Both the position numbers and the translations under genes were made by a program. 64,000 nucleotides of DNA from Bradyrhizobium niftali (lineage in GTDB: Bacteria > Pseudomonadota > Alphaproteobacteria > Rhizobiales > Xanthobacteraceae), in the NCBI RefSeq assembly GCF_004571025.1, contig NZ_SPQT01000001.1, forward strand, positions 372,001 through 436,000, written 5' to 3'. Under the pieces are notes generated by a model. The model was not told the DNA's origin. It worked only from the letters and a program-made list of their open reading frames with translations, and did no database searches. Shown here in pieces: positions 25,119-33,977 of this stretch. Numbering within the stretch: position 1 is the stretch's first letter; each line of letters opens with the position of its first letter.

Positions 25119-25396
25119 CCTCTCCCCGCCTGCGGGGAGAGGCCGGAATTCGCGCGAAGCGCGGATTCCGGGTGAGGGGGACTCTCCACGCGTCGATTTG
25201 GATGATAGACGCAAAGCTCTATCCACATCGTCATTGCGAGCGCAGCGAAGCAATCCAGAATCGGTCCGCGGAGGGACTCTGGATTGCTTCGCTGCGCTCG
25301 CAATGACGAGGAGGAGAGGTTGCGAGTCCATTTGTCACCGTCTTCGCGGAGAGAGCCCCTCACCCCAACCCTCTCCCCGTAAGAACGGGGCGAGGG
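25119..25396. repeat. Family B palindromic repeat interrupted by a family D element
   Basis: The left end is CGCCTCTCCCCGCCTGCGGG followed by GGTGAGGGGGACTCTCCAC; the right end is TCGCGGAGAGAGCCCCTCAC followed by CCCTCTCCCCGTAAGAACGG. An uninterrupted relative with the same ends is at 35065-35196. Here a different palindrome (25228-25309) and about 70 bp of other sequence lie between the halves. The stretch 25105-25660 otherwise holds only the ytfQ promoter region; I see no gene. Confidence 0.7.
25228..25309. repeat. Family D perfect palindrome with 32-bp arms
   Basis: Arms 25228-25259 and 25278-25309 are exact reverse complements, with an 18-base loop. The arms begin TCGTCATTGCGAGCG and end CAATGACGA. 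A perfect arm of this length points to recent insertion or active maintenance. It lies inside the family B element. Confidence 0.85.
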
Positions 25397-25521
25397 AGCG
25401 CACCGTCGCTGTCGCAACACCCCGCATCATTTCCTTCATCTCCTCGTTGCATCGCCGGAACAAAATCGCGCTGGGCGTGTCATAGAGCCACCCATCCTGC
25501 CAACGTGTGGTTTGCTCCAAA

Positions 25522-25540
25522 TAGTCAGATAATATGACTA
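25522..25540. promoter_or_regulatory. Palindromic operator upstream of ytfQ
   Basis: TAGTCA (25522-25527) and TGACTA (25535-25540) are perfect arms around a 7-bp AT-rich centre. The 19-bp size and A/T-rich centre suit a FadR-subfamily GntR dimer. Such a regulator is encoded at 30251 in the same operon. GATAAT at 25528-25533 could be a -10 element inside the site, which would allow simple repression. Confidence 0.6.
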
Positions 25541-25660
25541 GTCGGAACCAATCTTCTGTGAAATAGTGCCTTCCGCCGCCCGCAAAGGGCGGTTTGGGGG
25601 TGCCATGCTACCAATCGGCGCCCGAGATAAACACAAGATCACTCTTGGGAGACACGCCTG

Positions 25661-26626
25661 ATGACCCCTAAAGCCCTCTTTGCGGCCACCGCTACCGCCG
25701 CGTTGTTGCTCGCGCTGCCGGCGAAGGCCGCCGACCTCACCATCGGCTTCTCGCAGATCGGATCGGAATCCGGCTGGCGCGCGGCCGAGACCTCGGTCTC
25801 CAAGCAGGAGGCCACCAAGCGCAAGGTCAATCTCAAGATCGCCGACGCGCAGCAGAAGCAGGAGAACCAGATCAAGGCGATCCGCTCCTTCATCGCGCAG
25901 AACGTCGATGCGATCTTCCTCGCGCCCGTCGTCTCGACCGGCTGGGACTCGGTGCTGAAGGAAGCCAAGGAGGCCAAGATCCCGGTCGTGCTGCTCGACC
26001 GCGACATCGATCCCTCCGGCAAGGAGCTCTATCTCACCGCCGTCACGTCAGACAGCGTGCATGAAGGCGAGGTCGCCGGCGACTGGCTGGCCAAGACCGT
26101 CGGCAACAAGGCCTGCAGCATCGTCGAATTGCAGGGCACGGTTGGCGCGAGCGTCGCCGCCAATCGCAAGAAGGGCTTTGACACCGCCATCGCCAAGCAT
26201 GCGAACCTGAAGGTGGTGCGCAGCCAGACCGGCGACTTCACCCGCGCCAAGGGCAAGGAGGTGATGGAGAGCTTCATCAAGGCTGAAGGCGGCGGCAAGT
26301 CGATCTGCGCGGTCTATGCGCATAACGACGACATGATGGTCGGTGCGATCCAGGCGATGAAGGAAGCCGGCCTCAAGCCCGGCAAGGATATCCTCACCGT
26401 CTCGATCGATGCGGTTCCCGATATCTTCAAGGCCATGGCTGCCGGCGAAGCCAATGCCACGGTCGAGCTGACGCCGAACATGGCGGGCCCCGCACTCGAT
26501 GCCATCGCGGCCTTCAAGGACAAGGGCACCGTTCCGCCGAAGTGGATCCAGACCGAGTCCAAGCTCTATACAGCAGCCGACGATCCGCAGAAGATCTACG
26601 ACAGCAAGAAGGGCCTCGGTTATTGA
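25661..26626 (+). CDS. ytfQ: Galactofuranose-type sugar ABC importer, periplasmic binding protein
   Basis: 321 residues from ATG 25661 (TTGGGAGACACGCCTG upstream). Signal peptide to ALPAKA-A. Mature protein of the ribose/galactose-binding (periplasmic binding protein 4) class: LTIGFSQIGSESGWRAAETSVSKQEA matches YtfQ at the sugar site, with DRDID and SIDAVPDIFKAMAAGEANATVELTPNMAGPA also conserved. YtfQ binds galactofuranose in E. coli. In rhizobia, homologues may take arabinose or galactose. First gene of a seven- or eight-gene operon with an operator about 120 bp upstream. Confidence 0.88.
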   Translation: MTPKALFAATATAALLLALPAKAADLTIGFSQIGSESGWRAAETSVSKQEATKRKVNLKIADAQQKQENQIKAIRSFIAQNVDAIFLAPVVSTGWDSVLKEAKEAKIPVVLLDRDIDPSGKELYLTAVTSDSVHEGEVAGDWLAKTVGNKACSIVELQGTVGASVAANRKKGFDTAIAKHANLKVVRSQTGDFTRAKGKEVMESFIKAEGGGKSICAVYAHNDDMMVGAIQAMKEAGLKPGKDILTVSIDAVPDIFKAMAAGEANATVELTPNMAGPALDAIAAFKDKGTVPPKWIQTESKLYTAADDPQKIYDSKKGLGY

Positions 26627-26743
26627 GGCGGGTGCCGCGCCGGGCCGCTCCTCGTGGTCCGGCGCCCCCCTTCGAAACCGCTGCGCGAACGAATAGGCTG
26701 GGTGTCCGCGTCATCAGCGGGCGCCGGTAGGAGTGACGTTGCT

Positions 26744-28288
26744 ATGGAGAACAGCCCCGATCCTGCCTCGCCCCTTCTGGAGGTGCGCGGGATCAGCAAG
26801 AGCTTCGGTGCTGTGCGTGCGTTGCAGGAGGTCGACTTCACGCTTCGCGCCGGCGAGATCCATGCGCTGCTCGGGGAGAACGGCGCCGGCAAGTCCACGC
26901 TGATCAAGGTCGTCACCGGCGTATTCCCGCGCGATGCCGGCGTCGTCCGGCTCGGCGGCGAGGAGGTCGCGCCGCGCTCGGCCAAGGCCGCGCTTCAGGC
27001 CGGCATCGCCACCGTCTACCAGGAGGTCAATCTGCTGCCGAACCTCTCGGTAGCGCAGAACCTGTTTCTCGACCGCCAGCCGATGCGCTTCGGCATCGTG
27101 CGCGACGGCGAGATGCGCCGCCGCGCCAAGACGCTGCTCGCCGACTTCGGCCTCGACATCGACGTATCAGCGCCGCTCGGCAGCTATTCCGTCGCCGTGC
27201 AGCACGTCACCGCGATTGCGCGCGCCGTCGATCTGTCCGCGCGCGTGCTGATCCTGGACGAGCCGACCGCGAGCCTCGACCGTCACGAGGTCGAGATCCT
27301 CTTCGGCATCATGCGCCAGCTTGCGGGGCGCGGCATCGGCATCGTCTTCGTCAGCCACTTCCTCGACCAGGTCTACGAGATCTCCGACCGCATCACCGTG
27401 CTGCGCAACGGCCGCCTGGTCGGTGAGCGCGAGACTGCGTCGCTGCCGAGGATCGAATTGATCCGCATGATGCTCGGCCGCGAGCTTGCGGAGACCACCA
27501 GCGTGCGGGCGGCGACGCGCGAGCCTCAGCCGCGCGAGATATGCGCGAGCTTCGAGAATTACGGCAAATCCGGCTATGTCGCGCCGTTCAATCTCGAGCT
27601 GCGTCATGGCGAGGTCGTCGGCCTTGCCGGCCTGCTCGGCTCGGGCCGCACCGAGACGGCGCGGCTGGTGTTCGGCGCCGAGCGCGCCGATCGCGGGCAG
27701 GCGAAGGTGGAGGGCGCGCCCGTGCGGCTGCACTCGCCGCGCGACGGCGTGCGCCACGGCTTTGGCTATTGCCCGGAGGAACGCAAGACCGACGGCATCG
27801 TCGCCGAGCTCAGCGTGCGCGAGAACATCGTGCTGGCGCTCCAGGCCAAGCGCGGGCTGCATCGCCCGCTGTCGCGCCGCGAGCAGGACGAGATCGCGCG
27901 CCGCTACGTCAAGATGCTGGACATCCGTCCACCCGATCCGGATCGCCCCGTGGGCCTGCTCTCCGGCGGCAACCAGCAAAAGGTGCTGCTGGCGCGCTGG
28001 CTTGCGACCTCGCCGCGGCTGCTGGTGCTGGACGAGCCGACCCGCGGCATCGACGTCGGCGCGCATGCCGAGATCATCCGCCTGATCCGCGAACTCTGTG
28101 ACGATGGGCTCTCGCTGCTCGTGATCTCCTCGGAGCTGGATGAGATCGTGACCTATTCGGATCGGGTCGTGGTGCTGCGCGACCGCGCCCATATCGAGGA
28201 GCTCGCGGGCGAGGCGATCGATGTCGGCAACATTCTTGCGGCCATCGCGGCCGACGGCGCCGCCATCGCGCATGAGGGGCGGGCATGA
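26744..28288 (+). CDS. ytfR: Sugar ABC importer, double ATPase subunit
   Basis: 514 residues from ATG 26744 (GGAG ten bases upstream). Two ABC modules in tandem. The first has Walker A GENGAGKST, Walker B VLILDEPTASLD and the switch region FVSHFLDQVYEI. In place of the usual LSGGQ signature the first module reads SYSVAVQHV. The second has a degenerate Walker A (GLLGSGRTET), an intact signature LSGGNQQK and LLVLDEPTRGIDVG. This asymmetry is standard for RbsA/MglA/YtfR proteins. It powers the YtfT-YjfF permease pair and lies 117 bp after ytfQ. Confidence 0.92.
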   Translation: MENSPDPASPLLEVRGISKSFGAVRALQEVDFTLRAGEIHALLGENGAGKSTLIKVVTGVFPRDAGVVRLGGEEVAPRSAKAALQAGIATVYQEVNLLPNLSVAQNLFLDRQPMRFGIVRDGEMRRRAKTLLADFGLDIDVSAPLGSYSVAVQHVTAIARAVDLSARVLILDEPTASLDRHEVEILFGIMRQLAGRGIGIVFVSHFLDQVYEISDRITVLRNGRLVGERETASLPRIELIRMMLGRELAETTSVRAATREPQPREICASFENYGKSGYVAPFNLELRHGEVVGLAGLLGSGRTETARLVFGAERADRGQAKVEGAPVRLHSPRDGVRHGFGYCPEERKTDGIVAELSVRENIVLALQAKRGLHRPLSRREQDEIARRYVKMLDIRPPDPDRPVGLLSGGNQQKVLLARWLATSPRLLVLDEPTRGIDVGAHAEIIRLIRELCDDGLSLLVISSELDEIVTYSDRVVVLRDRAHIEELAGEAIDVGNILAAIAADGAAIAHEGRA

Positions 28289-29277
28289 CAGCGCTGCTGC
28301 CGCGCCGCGGCCTTGCCCAGATCCTCGCATTGATCGTCATCCTCGCGGTCGACCGCGTGGTGTCGCCGCAATTCTTCGACCTGCGCCTTCAGGACGGCCG
28401 TCTGTTCGGCAGCCTGATCGACGTGCTCAACCGCGGCACGCCGGTGGCGCTGCTCTCGCTCGGCATGGTGCTGGTGATTGCGACGCGCGGCATCGACCTC
28501 TCGGTCGGCGCAATCATGGCGATCTCGGGCGCGATTGCGGCCAGCCTCGCTGACAGCCACGGCCTTCCGGTCGTGCTGGCGGCCGCGCTTGGCGCCGGCC
28601 TCGTCTGCGGCTTGTGGAACGGCTTTCTCGTCGCCGTGCTCGGCATGCAGCCGATCGTGGCGACGCTGATCCTGATGGTGGCGGGGCGGGGCATCGCCCA
28701 GCTCATTACAGAAGGGCGTATCGTGACGTTTTCCTCGCCCGACCTGGTCTGGCTCGGCAATGGCGCCATCCTCGGCCTGCCGGTGCCGGTCGCGATCGCC
28801 TTGGGCATGCTGATCCTCACCGGCGCGGTGGTGCGCGGCTCCGCGCTCGGGCTCCTGATCGAGGCGACCGGCGGCAATGCGCGGGCGAGCGAGCTTGCCG
28901 GCGTCGGCACCCGGGCGATGATCCTGTCGGTCTATGTCTGGTGCGGCGTCTGCGCCGCGTTGGCCGGCGTGATCGCCGCGGCCGACATCATGGGCGCGGA
29001 TGCCAACAATGCCGGCCTCTGGCTCGAGCTCGATGCCATCCTGGCCGTGGTGATCGGCGGCACGTCACTGTTCGGCGGCCGCTTCAGTCTTGTGCTCGCG
29101 GTGCTGGGGGCGCTGATCATCCAGACCATGAACACCGGAATCCTGTTGTCAGGCTATCCGCCGGAATTCAACCTGCTGGTCAAGGCGGTGGTTGTGCTCG
29201 CTGTTCTGCTGCTGCAATCTCCGAAATTCTCGGGGCTTGCCGGTATCGCTGCGCGGCTGCGGAGGACGAAAGCATGA
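28285..29277 (+). CDS. ytfT: Sugar ABC importer permease (YtfT-like)
   Basis: 330 residues; the ATG at 28285 overlaps the ytfR stop as ATGA. About ten membrane helices. ATRGIDLSVGAIMAISGAIAA is the RbsC-family signature, and the late IGGTSLFGGRFS loop is also conserved. It forms the membrane pore with the following YjfF-like subunit. Confidence 0.9.
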   Translation: MTALLPRRGLAQILALIVILAVDRVVSPQFFDLRLQDGRLFGSLIDVLNRGTPVALLSLGMVLVIATRGIDLSVGAIMAISGAIAASLADSHGLPVVLAAALGAGLVCGLWNGFLVAVLGMQPIVATLILMVAGRGIAQLITEGRIVTFSSPDLVWLGNGAILGLPVPVAIALGMLILTGAVVRGSALGLLIEATGGNARASELAGVGTRAMILSVYVWCGVCAALAGVIAAADIMGADANNAGLWLELDAILAVVIGGTSLFGGRFSLVLAVLGALIIQTMNTGILLSGYPPEFNLLVKAVVVLAVLLLQSPKFSGLAGIAARLRRTKA

Positions 29278-30254
29278 AAGGCCTGCCGCCCGTCCTGATC
29301 ACGGCCATCGTGCTCGTCGCGGGCTTCGCGCTCTGCGCCATGCAATTCCCCAACATCGCCTCCACCCGCGTGGTCGGCAATCTCCTCACCGACAACGCCT
29401 TCCTCGGCATCGTCGCGACCGGGATGACCTTCGTCATCATCTCCGGCGGCATCGACCTGTCGGTCGGCTCGGTGATCGGCTTCACCACCGTCTTCGTCGC
29501 GCTGGCGATCGAGCGCTGGGGCGTGCCGCCGCTGGTCGCCTTCGTCGCCATCCTCGCGCTTTCGGCGGCGTTCGGCGCCGCGATGGGCGCGGTCATCCAT
29601 GTCTTCGACCTTCCGCCGTTCATCGTGACGCTGGCAGGGATGTTCCTGGCCCGCGGCGCGAGCTTCCTGCTCTCGACGGAATCGGTGCCGATCACCGCGC
29701 CGGTCTATTCCACCGTGTCCGACTTCGCGCTGCGAATGCCCGGTGGCGGACGTCTGACGGCGATTGCGATCATCATGCTCGTGATCGTGGTCGGCGGCGC
29801 CTTGCTGCTGCATCTCACCCGGTTCGGTGCCAATGTCTATGCACTCGGCGGCAGCCGGACGACCGCGAGCCTGATGGGTGTTGCGGTGGGCAAGATGACG
29901 GTGAAGATCTACATGCTGTCGAGTCTGCTCGCGGGAATCGCCGGCATCGTGTTCTCGTTCTACACCAGTGCCGGCTACTCGCTCTCCGCCGTCGGCGTCG
30001 AGCTCGACACCATCGCGGCCGTCGTGATCGGCGGCACGTTGCTCACGGGCGGGCAGGGCTCTGTGATCGGCACCTTCCTCGGCGTGCTTATCCAGGGCCT
30101 GATCCAGACCTACATCAATTTCGACGGCACGCTGTCGAGCTGGTGGACCAAGATTGCGACCGGCGTATTGCTGTTCGCCTTCATTGCCTTGCAGCAGGGG
30201 CTGGTCGCGCTCGCGCGCCGGCCCGTGGCCAAGAGTGCGGGAGCTGCCACATGA
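29274..30254 (+). CDS. yjfF: Sugar ABC importer permease (YjfF-like)
   Basis: 326 residues from ATG 29274, again overlapping the preceding stop as ATGA. Ten predicted membrane helices. ISGGIDLSVGSVIGFTTVFVA and IGGTLLTGGQGSVIGT are the RbsC-family motifs. A heterodimeric YtfT/YjfF permease is typical of the galactofuranose importer and separates it from ribose or xylose systems, which use one permease gene. Confidence 0.9.
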   Translation: MKGLPPVLITAIVLVAGFALCAMQFPNIASTRVVGNLLTDNAFLGIVATGMTFVIISGGIDLSVGSVIGFTTVFVALAIERWGVPPLVAFVAILALSAAFGAAMGAVIHVFDLPPFIVTLAGMFLARGASFLLSTESVPITAPVYSTVSDFALRMPGGGRLTAIAIIMLVIVVGGALLLHLTRFGANVYALGGSRTTASLMGVAVGKMTVKIYMLSSLLAGIAGIVFSFYTSAGYSLSAVGVELDTIAAVVIGGTLLTGGQGSVIGTFLGVLIQGLIQTYINFDGTLSSWWTKIATGVLLFAFIALQQGLVALARRPVAKSAGAAT

Positions 30255-31021
30255 CCTCGCGCATCGTCGTCATCCCGACGCGCCGGGCTCACTCCAACCA
30301 CGCGGAAGTGGCCCGCTCGATCGGCGTCGACATCATCGCCGGCCGTTACGCGGAGGGGACACGCCTGCCGGGTGATGCCGAGATGATCGCGATGTTCGGC
30401 GTGTCGCGGCCGGTGCTGCGGGAGAGCGTGAAGACGCTGGTGGCCAAGGGCCTGCTCACCACCAAGGCGCGGGTCGGCACCGTCGTGCGCGAGCGCGCGG
30501 CCTGGAACATGTTCGACGCCGACGTGCTGGCCTGGCATCTCGACGCCGGCATCGACAAGCGTTTCCTCAACGACCTCGCCGAGATCCGTCTTGCGGTCGA
30601 GCCGCGCGCGGCCGAGCTCGCAGCGAAGCAGCGGTCCGAGGAGGACGTCGTCGAGCTCCGGCGCAGCATGGAGAGCATGCGCCGTGAAGCCTCCGACTCG
30701 GTGGGCTTTGCCGATGCCGACCTCGCGCTCCACGTTGCCGTGGCGCGGGCCTCCGGCAATCTGTTCATGCGCTCGATCGGGCATGTCATCGAGGCCGCAC
30801 TTCGCGCCTCCTTTCTGCTCAGCGCGCCGGTCGAGCCGGAGGACCGCGACACCGTGCTGCTCTGGCATCAGAAGATCGTCGACGCGATCGAGGCCGGCGA
30901 TGCCGAGGCGGCATCGGAGGCCATGATCTATGTCATTCACAACGGCATGCACCGCCACGAGGGTACGGTGATCGAGACCGCCCCGGCCGATGCGCTGCCA
31001 TCAGCGGATACTGGAGAATAA
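30251..31021 (+). CDS. GntR family regulator, FadR subfamily
   Basis: 256 residues from ATG 30251, overlapping the permease stop as ATGA. The winged helix-turn-helix is at about residues 20-80 (GRYAEGTRLPGDAEMIAMFGVSRPVLRESVKTLVAKGLLTTK). The all-alpha FCD ligand domain follows, with metal/ligand residues in FADADLALHVAVARASGN and the late HQKIVDAIEAGD and H-N-G-M-H region. It probably senses a sugar acid or aldonate and represses its own operon through the palindrome at 25522-25540. That link is inferred from operon position and site shape. Confidence 0.88.
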   Translation: MTSRIVVIPTRRAHSNHAEVARSIGVDIIAGRYAEGTRLPGDAEMIAMFGVSRPVLRESVKTLVAKGLLTTKARVGTVVRERAAWNMFDADVLAWHLDAGIDKRFLNDLAEIRLAVEPRAAELAAKQRSEEDVVELRRSMESMRREASDSVGFADADLALHVAVARASGNLFMRSIGHVIEAALRASFLLSAPVEPEDRDTVLLWHQKIVDAIEAGDAEAASEAMIYVIHNGMHRHEGTVIETAPADALPSADTGE

Positions 31022-31023
31022 GC

Positions 31024-31950
31024 GTGACCGACCTTCGCATCGCCATCGTCGGCTTCGGCAAGATCGCGCGCGACCAGCATGTCGGCGCGATCGCAGCGGT
31101 ACCGGGCGCGACGCTCGCGGCCGTTGCCAGCCGCAATGCCTCGCTGCCGGAGCTGCCGCATTTTTCGACCATCGAGGAGCTGCTGGAGAAGGGCCCGGTG
31201 ATCGACGCGGTCTCGCTCTGCACGCCGCCGCAGGTGCGGCGCGCCCAGGCCGCCGCAGCGCTCGCCGCCGGCAAGCACGTCATGCTGGAAAAGCCGCCGG
31301 GCACCGGCGTTGCCGAGCTGGACCCGCTGATTGCCATGGCGGTCGATGCCAAGTGCACGCTGTTTGCGACCTGGCATTCTCGCCATGCGCCGGCGGTCGA
31401 GCCGGCCCGCGAATGGCTGGCGACGCGCCGGATCAAGTCCGTGCACATCAACTGGAAGGAAGACGTCCGCGTCTGGCATCCCGGCCAGGCCTGGATCTGG
31501 GAGCCGGGCGGGCTCGGCGTGTTCGATCCCGGCATCAATGCGCTGTCGATCCTGACCCGCATCCTGCCGAAGCCGGTGTTCGTCACCGCGGCAGACCTTG
31601 CCTTCCCCGCCAACTGCCAGGCGCCGATTGCCGCGAACCTGAACCTGACCGACATCAACGGCCTGCCCATCACCGCCGAATTCGATTTCCGCCAGACCGG
31701 GCCGCAGAGCTGGGATATCGTCGTGGAAACCGACCAGGGCCGGATGACCTTGTCCGGCGGCGGGCGTCGGATGGCTGTCGACGGCAAGGCCATTGCCGAG
31801 GCGCCCGATCAGGAATATTGCGAGCTGTACCGGCGCTTTGTCGCGCTTGCGGCGACCGGCGCAAGCGATGTCGATCTGGCGCCGCTGCGTCTCGTCGCCG
31901 ACGCCTTCCTGCTCGGCAGGCGCACGATCGTCGAACCTTTTGTGGACTGA
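31024..31950 (+). CDS. Gfo/Idh/MocA-type aldose 1-dehydrogenase (L-arabinose/D-galactose type)
   Basis: 308 residues from GTG 31024 (GGAGAATAAGC in front), two bases after the regulator stop. N-terminal Rossmann motif IAIVGFGKIARDQHV, the EKPPG catalytic lysine motif (about residue 90), and the block EDVRVWHPGQAWIWEPGGLGVFDPGINALS with the proton-relay Asp and Asn. This block matches Azospirillum L-arabinose 1-dehydrogenase and the related galactose dehydrogenase. The product would be a sugar lactone, opened by the lactonase at 33026. Confidence 0.85.
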   Translation: MTDLRIAIVGFGKIARDQHVGAIAAVPGATLAAVASRNASLPELPHFSTIEELLEKGPVIDAVSLCTPPQVRRAQAAAALAAGKHVMLEKPPGTGVAELDPLIAMAVDAKCTLFATWHSRHAPAVEPAREWLATRRIKSVHINWKEDVRVWHPGQAWIWEPGGLGVFDPGINALSILTRILPKPVFVTAADLAFPANCQAPIAANLNLTDINGLPITAEFDFRQTGPQSWDIVVETDQGRMTLSGGGRRMAVDGKAIAEAPDQEYCELYRRFVALAATGASDVDLAPLRLVADAFLLGRRTIVEPFVD

Positions 31951-31952
31951 AC

Positions 31953-33029
31953 ATGGCTGGCTCGAAGATCACAAAAGACGTTTTCGGAAAGCTGCCGGAC
32001 GGCCGCAATGTCGAGCGCATCGTGCTGCGCGGGGAGGGTGGCTTTGAGGCCCGCATCATCACCCATGGCGCGGTGATCCAGGCGCTGATCGCGCCGGACG
32101 CCAAAGGCGGCTATGACGACGTCGTGCTCGGCCATGACGCCTTCGCCGGCTATCTCGCCGAACGTAAATTCCTGGGCGCCACCGTCGGCCGCTACGCCAA
32201 CCGTATCGCCAAGGGACGGTTCTCGCTCGATGGCGAGACGGTGCAGCTCCCCGTCAACAATGGCCCGAATGCGCTGCATGGCGGCCTCGACGGCTTCGAC
32301 CGCAAGCTCTGGGAGATCGCCGGGATCGACGAGGGCGCCGAGCCCGCGGTGACGCTCACCTATACGAGCCCCCACGGCGAGGAGAACTATCCGGGCCGCC
32401 TCGATGTGCGCCTGACCTATCGCGTCACCGGCCCGGCCGAGCTGTCGCTGATGATGGAGGCGCGGACGGACCGTCCGACCATCGTCAATTTGACCAACCA
32501 CAGTTTCTTCAATCTGGAGGGCGCGACATCGGGCGCGCCTATCCTCGACCACAGGCTGACGGTCGCTGCCGAGCATTTCCTCGCGATCGATCCCACCGCC
32601 ATTCCGCTGCCGGAGCCGCCGCGCACGGTGGCCGGCACGCCGTTCGACTTCCGCAGCCCGCATACCGTGGGCGAACGCATCCGCGAAAACGATCAGCAAT
32701 TGCAGAGCGGCAGGGGCTATGACCACACTTACTGCCTCGGCCGCGACGGCAAGCTCGCGCTCGCGGCGCGGCTGGAAGCCCCGCTTTCGGGACGCATCAT
32801 GGAGCTGTTCACCAATCAGCCCGGCATCCAGGTCTATTCCGGCAACTATCTCGACGGCACGATCTCGGGCAAGGGCGGCAAGCTGATCCGGCAATCGGAC
32901 GCCATGTGCCTGGAGCCGCATATCTGGCCTGATGCGCCGAACCGGCCGGATTTTCCGAGCCCGCGTCTCGATCCCGGCGGAATCTACCGGCATCACACCG
33001 TCTATCGCTTTGCAGCGAGGGCGTCATGA
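31953..33029 (+). CDS. galM: Aldose 1-epimerase (mutarotase)
   Basis: 358 residues from ATG 31953. GalM motifs: GRYANRIAKGRF, NNGPNALHGG with the first His, TNHSFFNLEG with the catalytic His, GYDHTY with the substrate Asp, and the late CLEPHIWPDAPN with the catalytic Glu. There is no signal peptide, so the enzyme is cytosolic. It interconverts alpha and beta anomers and feeds the correct anomer to the neighbouring dehydrogenase. Confidence 0.92.
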   Translation: MAGSKITKDVFGKLPDGRNVERIVLRGEGGFEARIITHGAVIQALIAPDAKGGYDDVVLGHDAFAGYLAERKFLGATVGRYANRIAKGRFSLDGETVQLPVNNGPNALHGGLDGFDRKLWEIAGIDEGAEPAVTLTYTSPHGEENYPGRLDVRLTYRVTGPAELSLMMEARTDRPTIVNLTNHSFFNLEGATSGAPILDHRLTVAAEHFLAIDPTAIPLPEPPRTVAGTPFDFRSPHTVGERIRENDQQLQSGRGYDHTYCLGRDGKLALAARLEAPLSGRIMELFTNQPGIQVYSGNYLDGTISGKGGKLIRQSDAMCLEPHIWPDAPNRPDFPSPRLDPGGIYRHHTVYRFAARAS

Positions 33030-33907
33030 TGGAAGAAGTGCCGACCACCGTTCTCTCCGCCGAGCAGTGTCATCTCGGCGAAGGGCCGACCTATGATCTG
33101 ACCACCGATACCGCCTGGTGGTTCGACATCCGCGAAGGACGCCTGTTCGAGGCGCATCTCGGCAGTGGCGCGATCCGCGTCCACGGGCTCGGCCGGATGG
33201 CGAGCGCGCTCGGACGCATCGATGCCGAGCGGCAGCTGGTCGTCGCGGAGGATGGCCTCTACATCCGCAGTCTCGCCGACGGCGCGATGACGCTGTTCTG
33301 TCCGCTCGAAGCGGACAATCCCACGACGCGCTCCAATGATTGCCGCGTGCACCAGTCCGGCACGTTCTGGATCGGCACCATGGGCAAGAAGGCCGAGCGG
33401 GGGGCGGGCGCGATCTACGCGCTTCACCGCGGCAAGATCTCGACGCTGTTTCCCGGCATCAGCATTCCCAATTCGATCTGCTTCTCGCCGGATGGCGCGA
33501 CCGGCTACTTCACCGACACCGCGCGCGCGGTGCTCTATGCGGTGCCGCTCAATCCCGCCACCGGCCTGCCGCGCGGCGAGCCGGAGGTGCTGCTCCGCCA
33601 CACCGGCATCGGCGGTCTCGACGGCTCGGTGTGCGACGCCGACGGGCAGATCTGGAATGCGTGCTGGGGCGCGAGCCGTATCGACGTCTACAGCCCGCAG
33701 GGCGAGCGGCTGCGCTCACTGAGCGTGCCGGCCAAGCAGGCGAGTTGCCCGGCCTTCGTCGGCCCCGACTTGTCGCGTCTCCTCGTCACCTCGGCCTGGC
33801 AGGATATGGATGCGGCGGCGCGCGCCGCCGATCCGCAAGCCGGCTGCACCTTTCTGCTGAAGGCCTCCGCGCATGGTCGCGCGGAGCCCGACGTCAAGCT
33901 CGCATAG
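33026..33907 (+). CDS. SMP-30/gluconolactonase-type sugar lactonase
   Basis: 293 residues from ATG 33026, overlapping the galM stop as ATGA. Six-bladed beta-propeller of the SMP-30 family. HLGEGPTYD contains the metal-binding Glu, RSNDCRVHQSGTFWIGTMG the metal-binding Asn, and GLDGSVCDADGQIW the catalytic Asp. It hydrolyses aldonolactones, here most simply the arabinono- or galactonolactone made by the dehydrogenase two genes upstream. It is cytosolic and the last gene before a 70-bp gap. Confidence 0.9.
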   Translation: MMEEVPTTVLSAEQCHLGEGPTYDLTTDTAWWFDIREGRLFEAHLGSGAIRVHGLGRMASALGRIDAERQLVVAEDGLYIRSLADGAMTLFCPLEADNPTTRSNDCRVHQSGTFWIGTMGKKAERGAGAIYALHRGKISTLFPGISIPNSICFSPDGATGYFTDTARAVLYAVPLNPATGLPRGEPEVLLRHTGIGGLDGSVCDADGQIWNACWGASRIDVYSPQGERLRSLSVPAKQASCPAFVGPDLSRLLVTSAWQDMDAAARAADPQAGCTFLLKASAHGRAEPDVKLA

Positions 33908-33977
33908 GAGGACCCCAGGCACTCGACCGACGTTCGCTACGACCGAAGAAACAGTCTGACACCTAAGGGAGTGAAGC

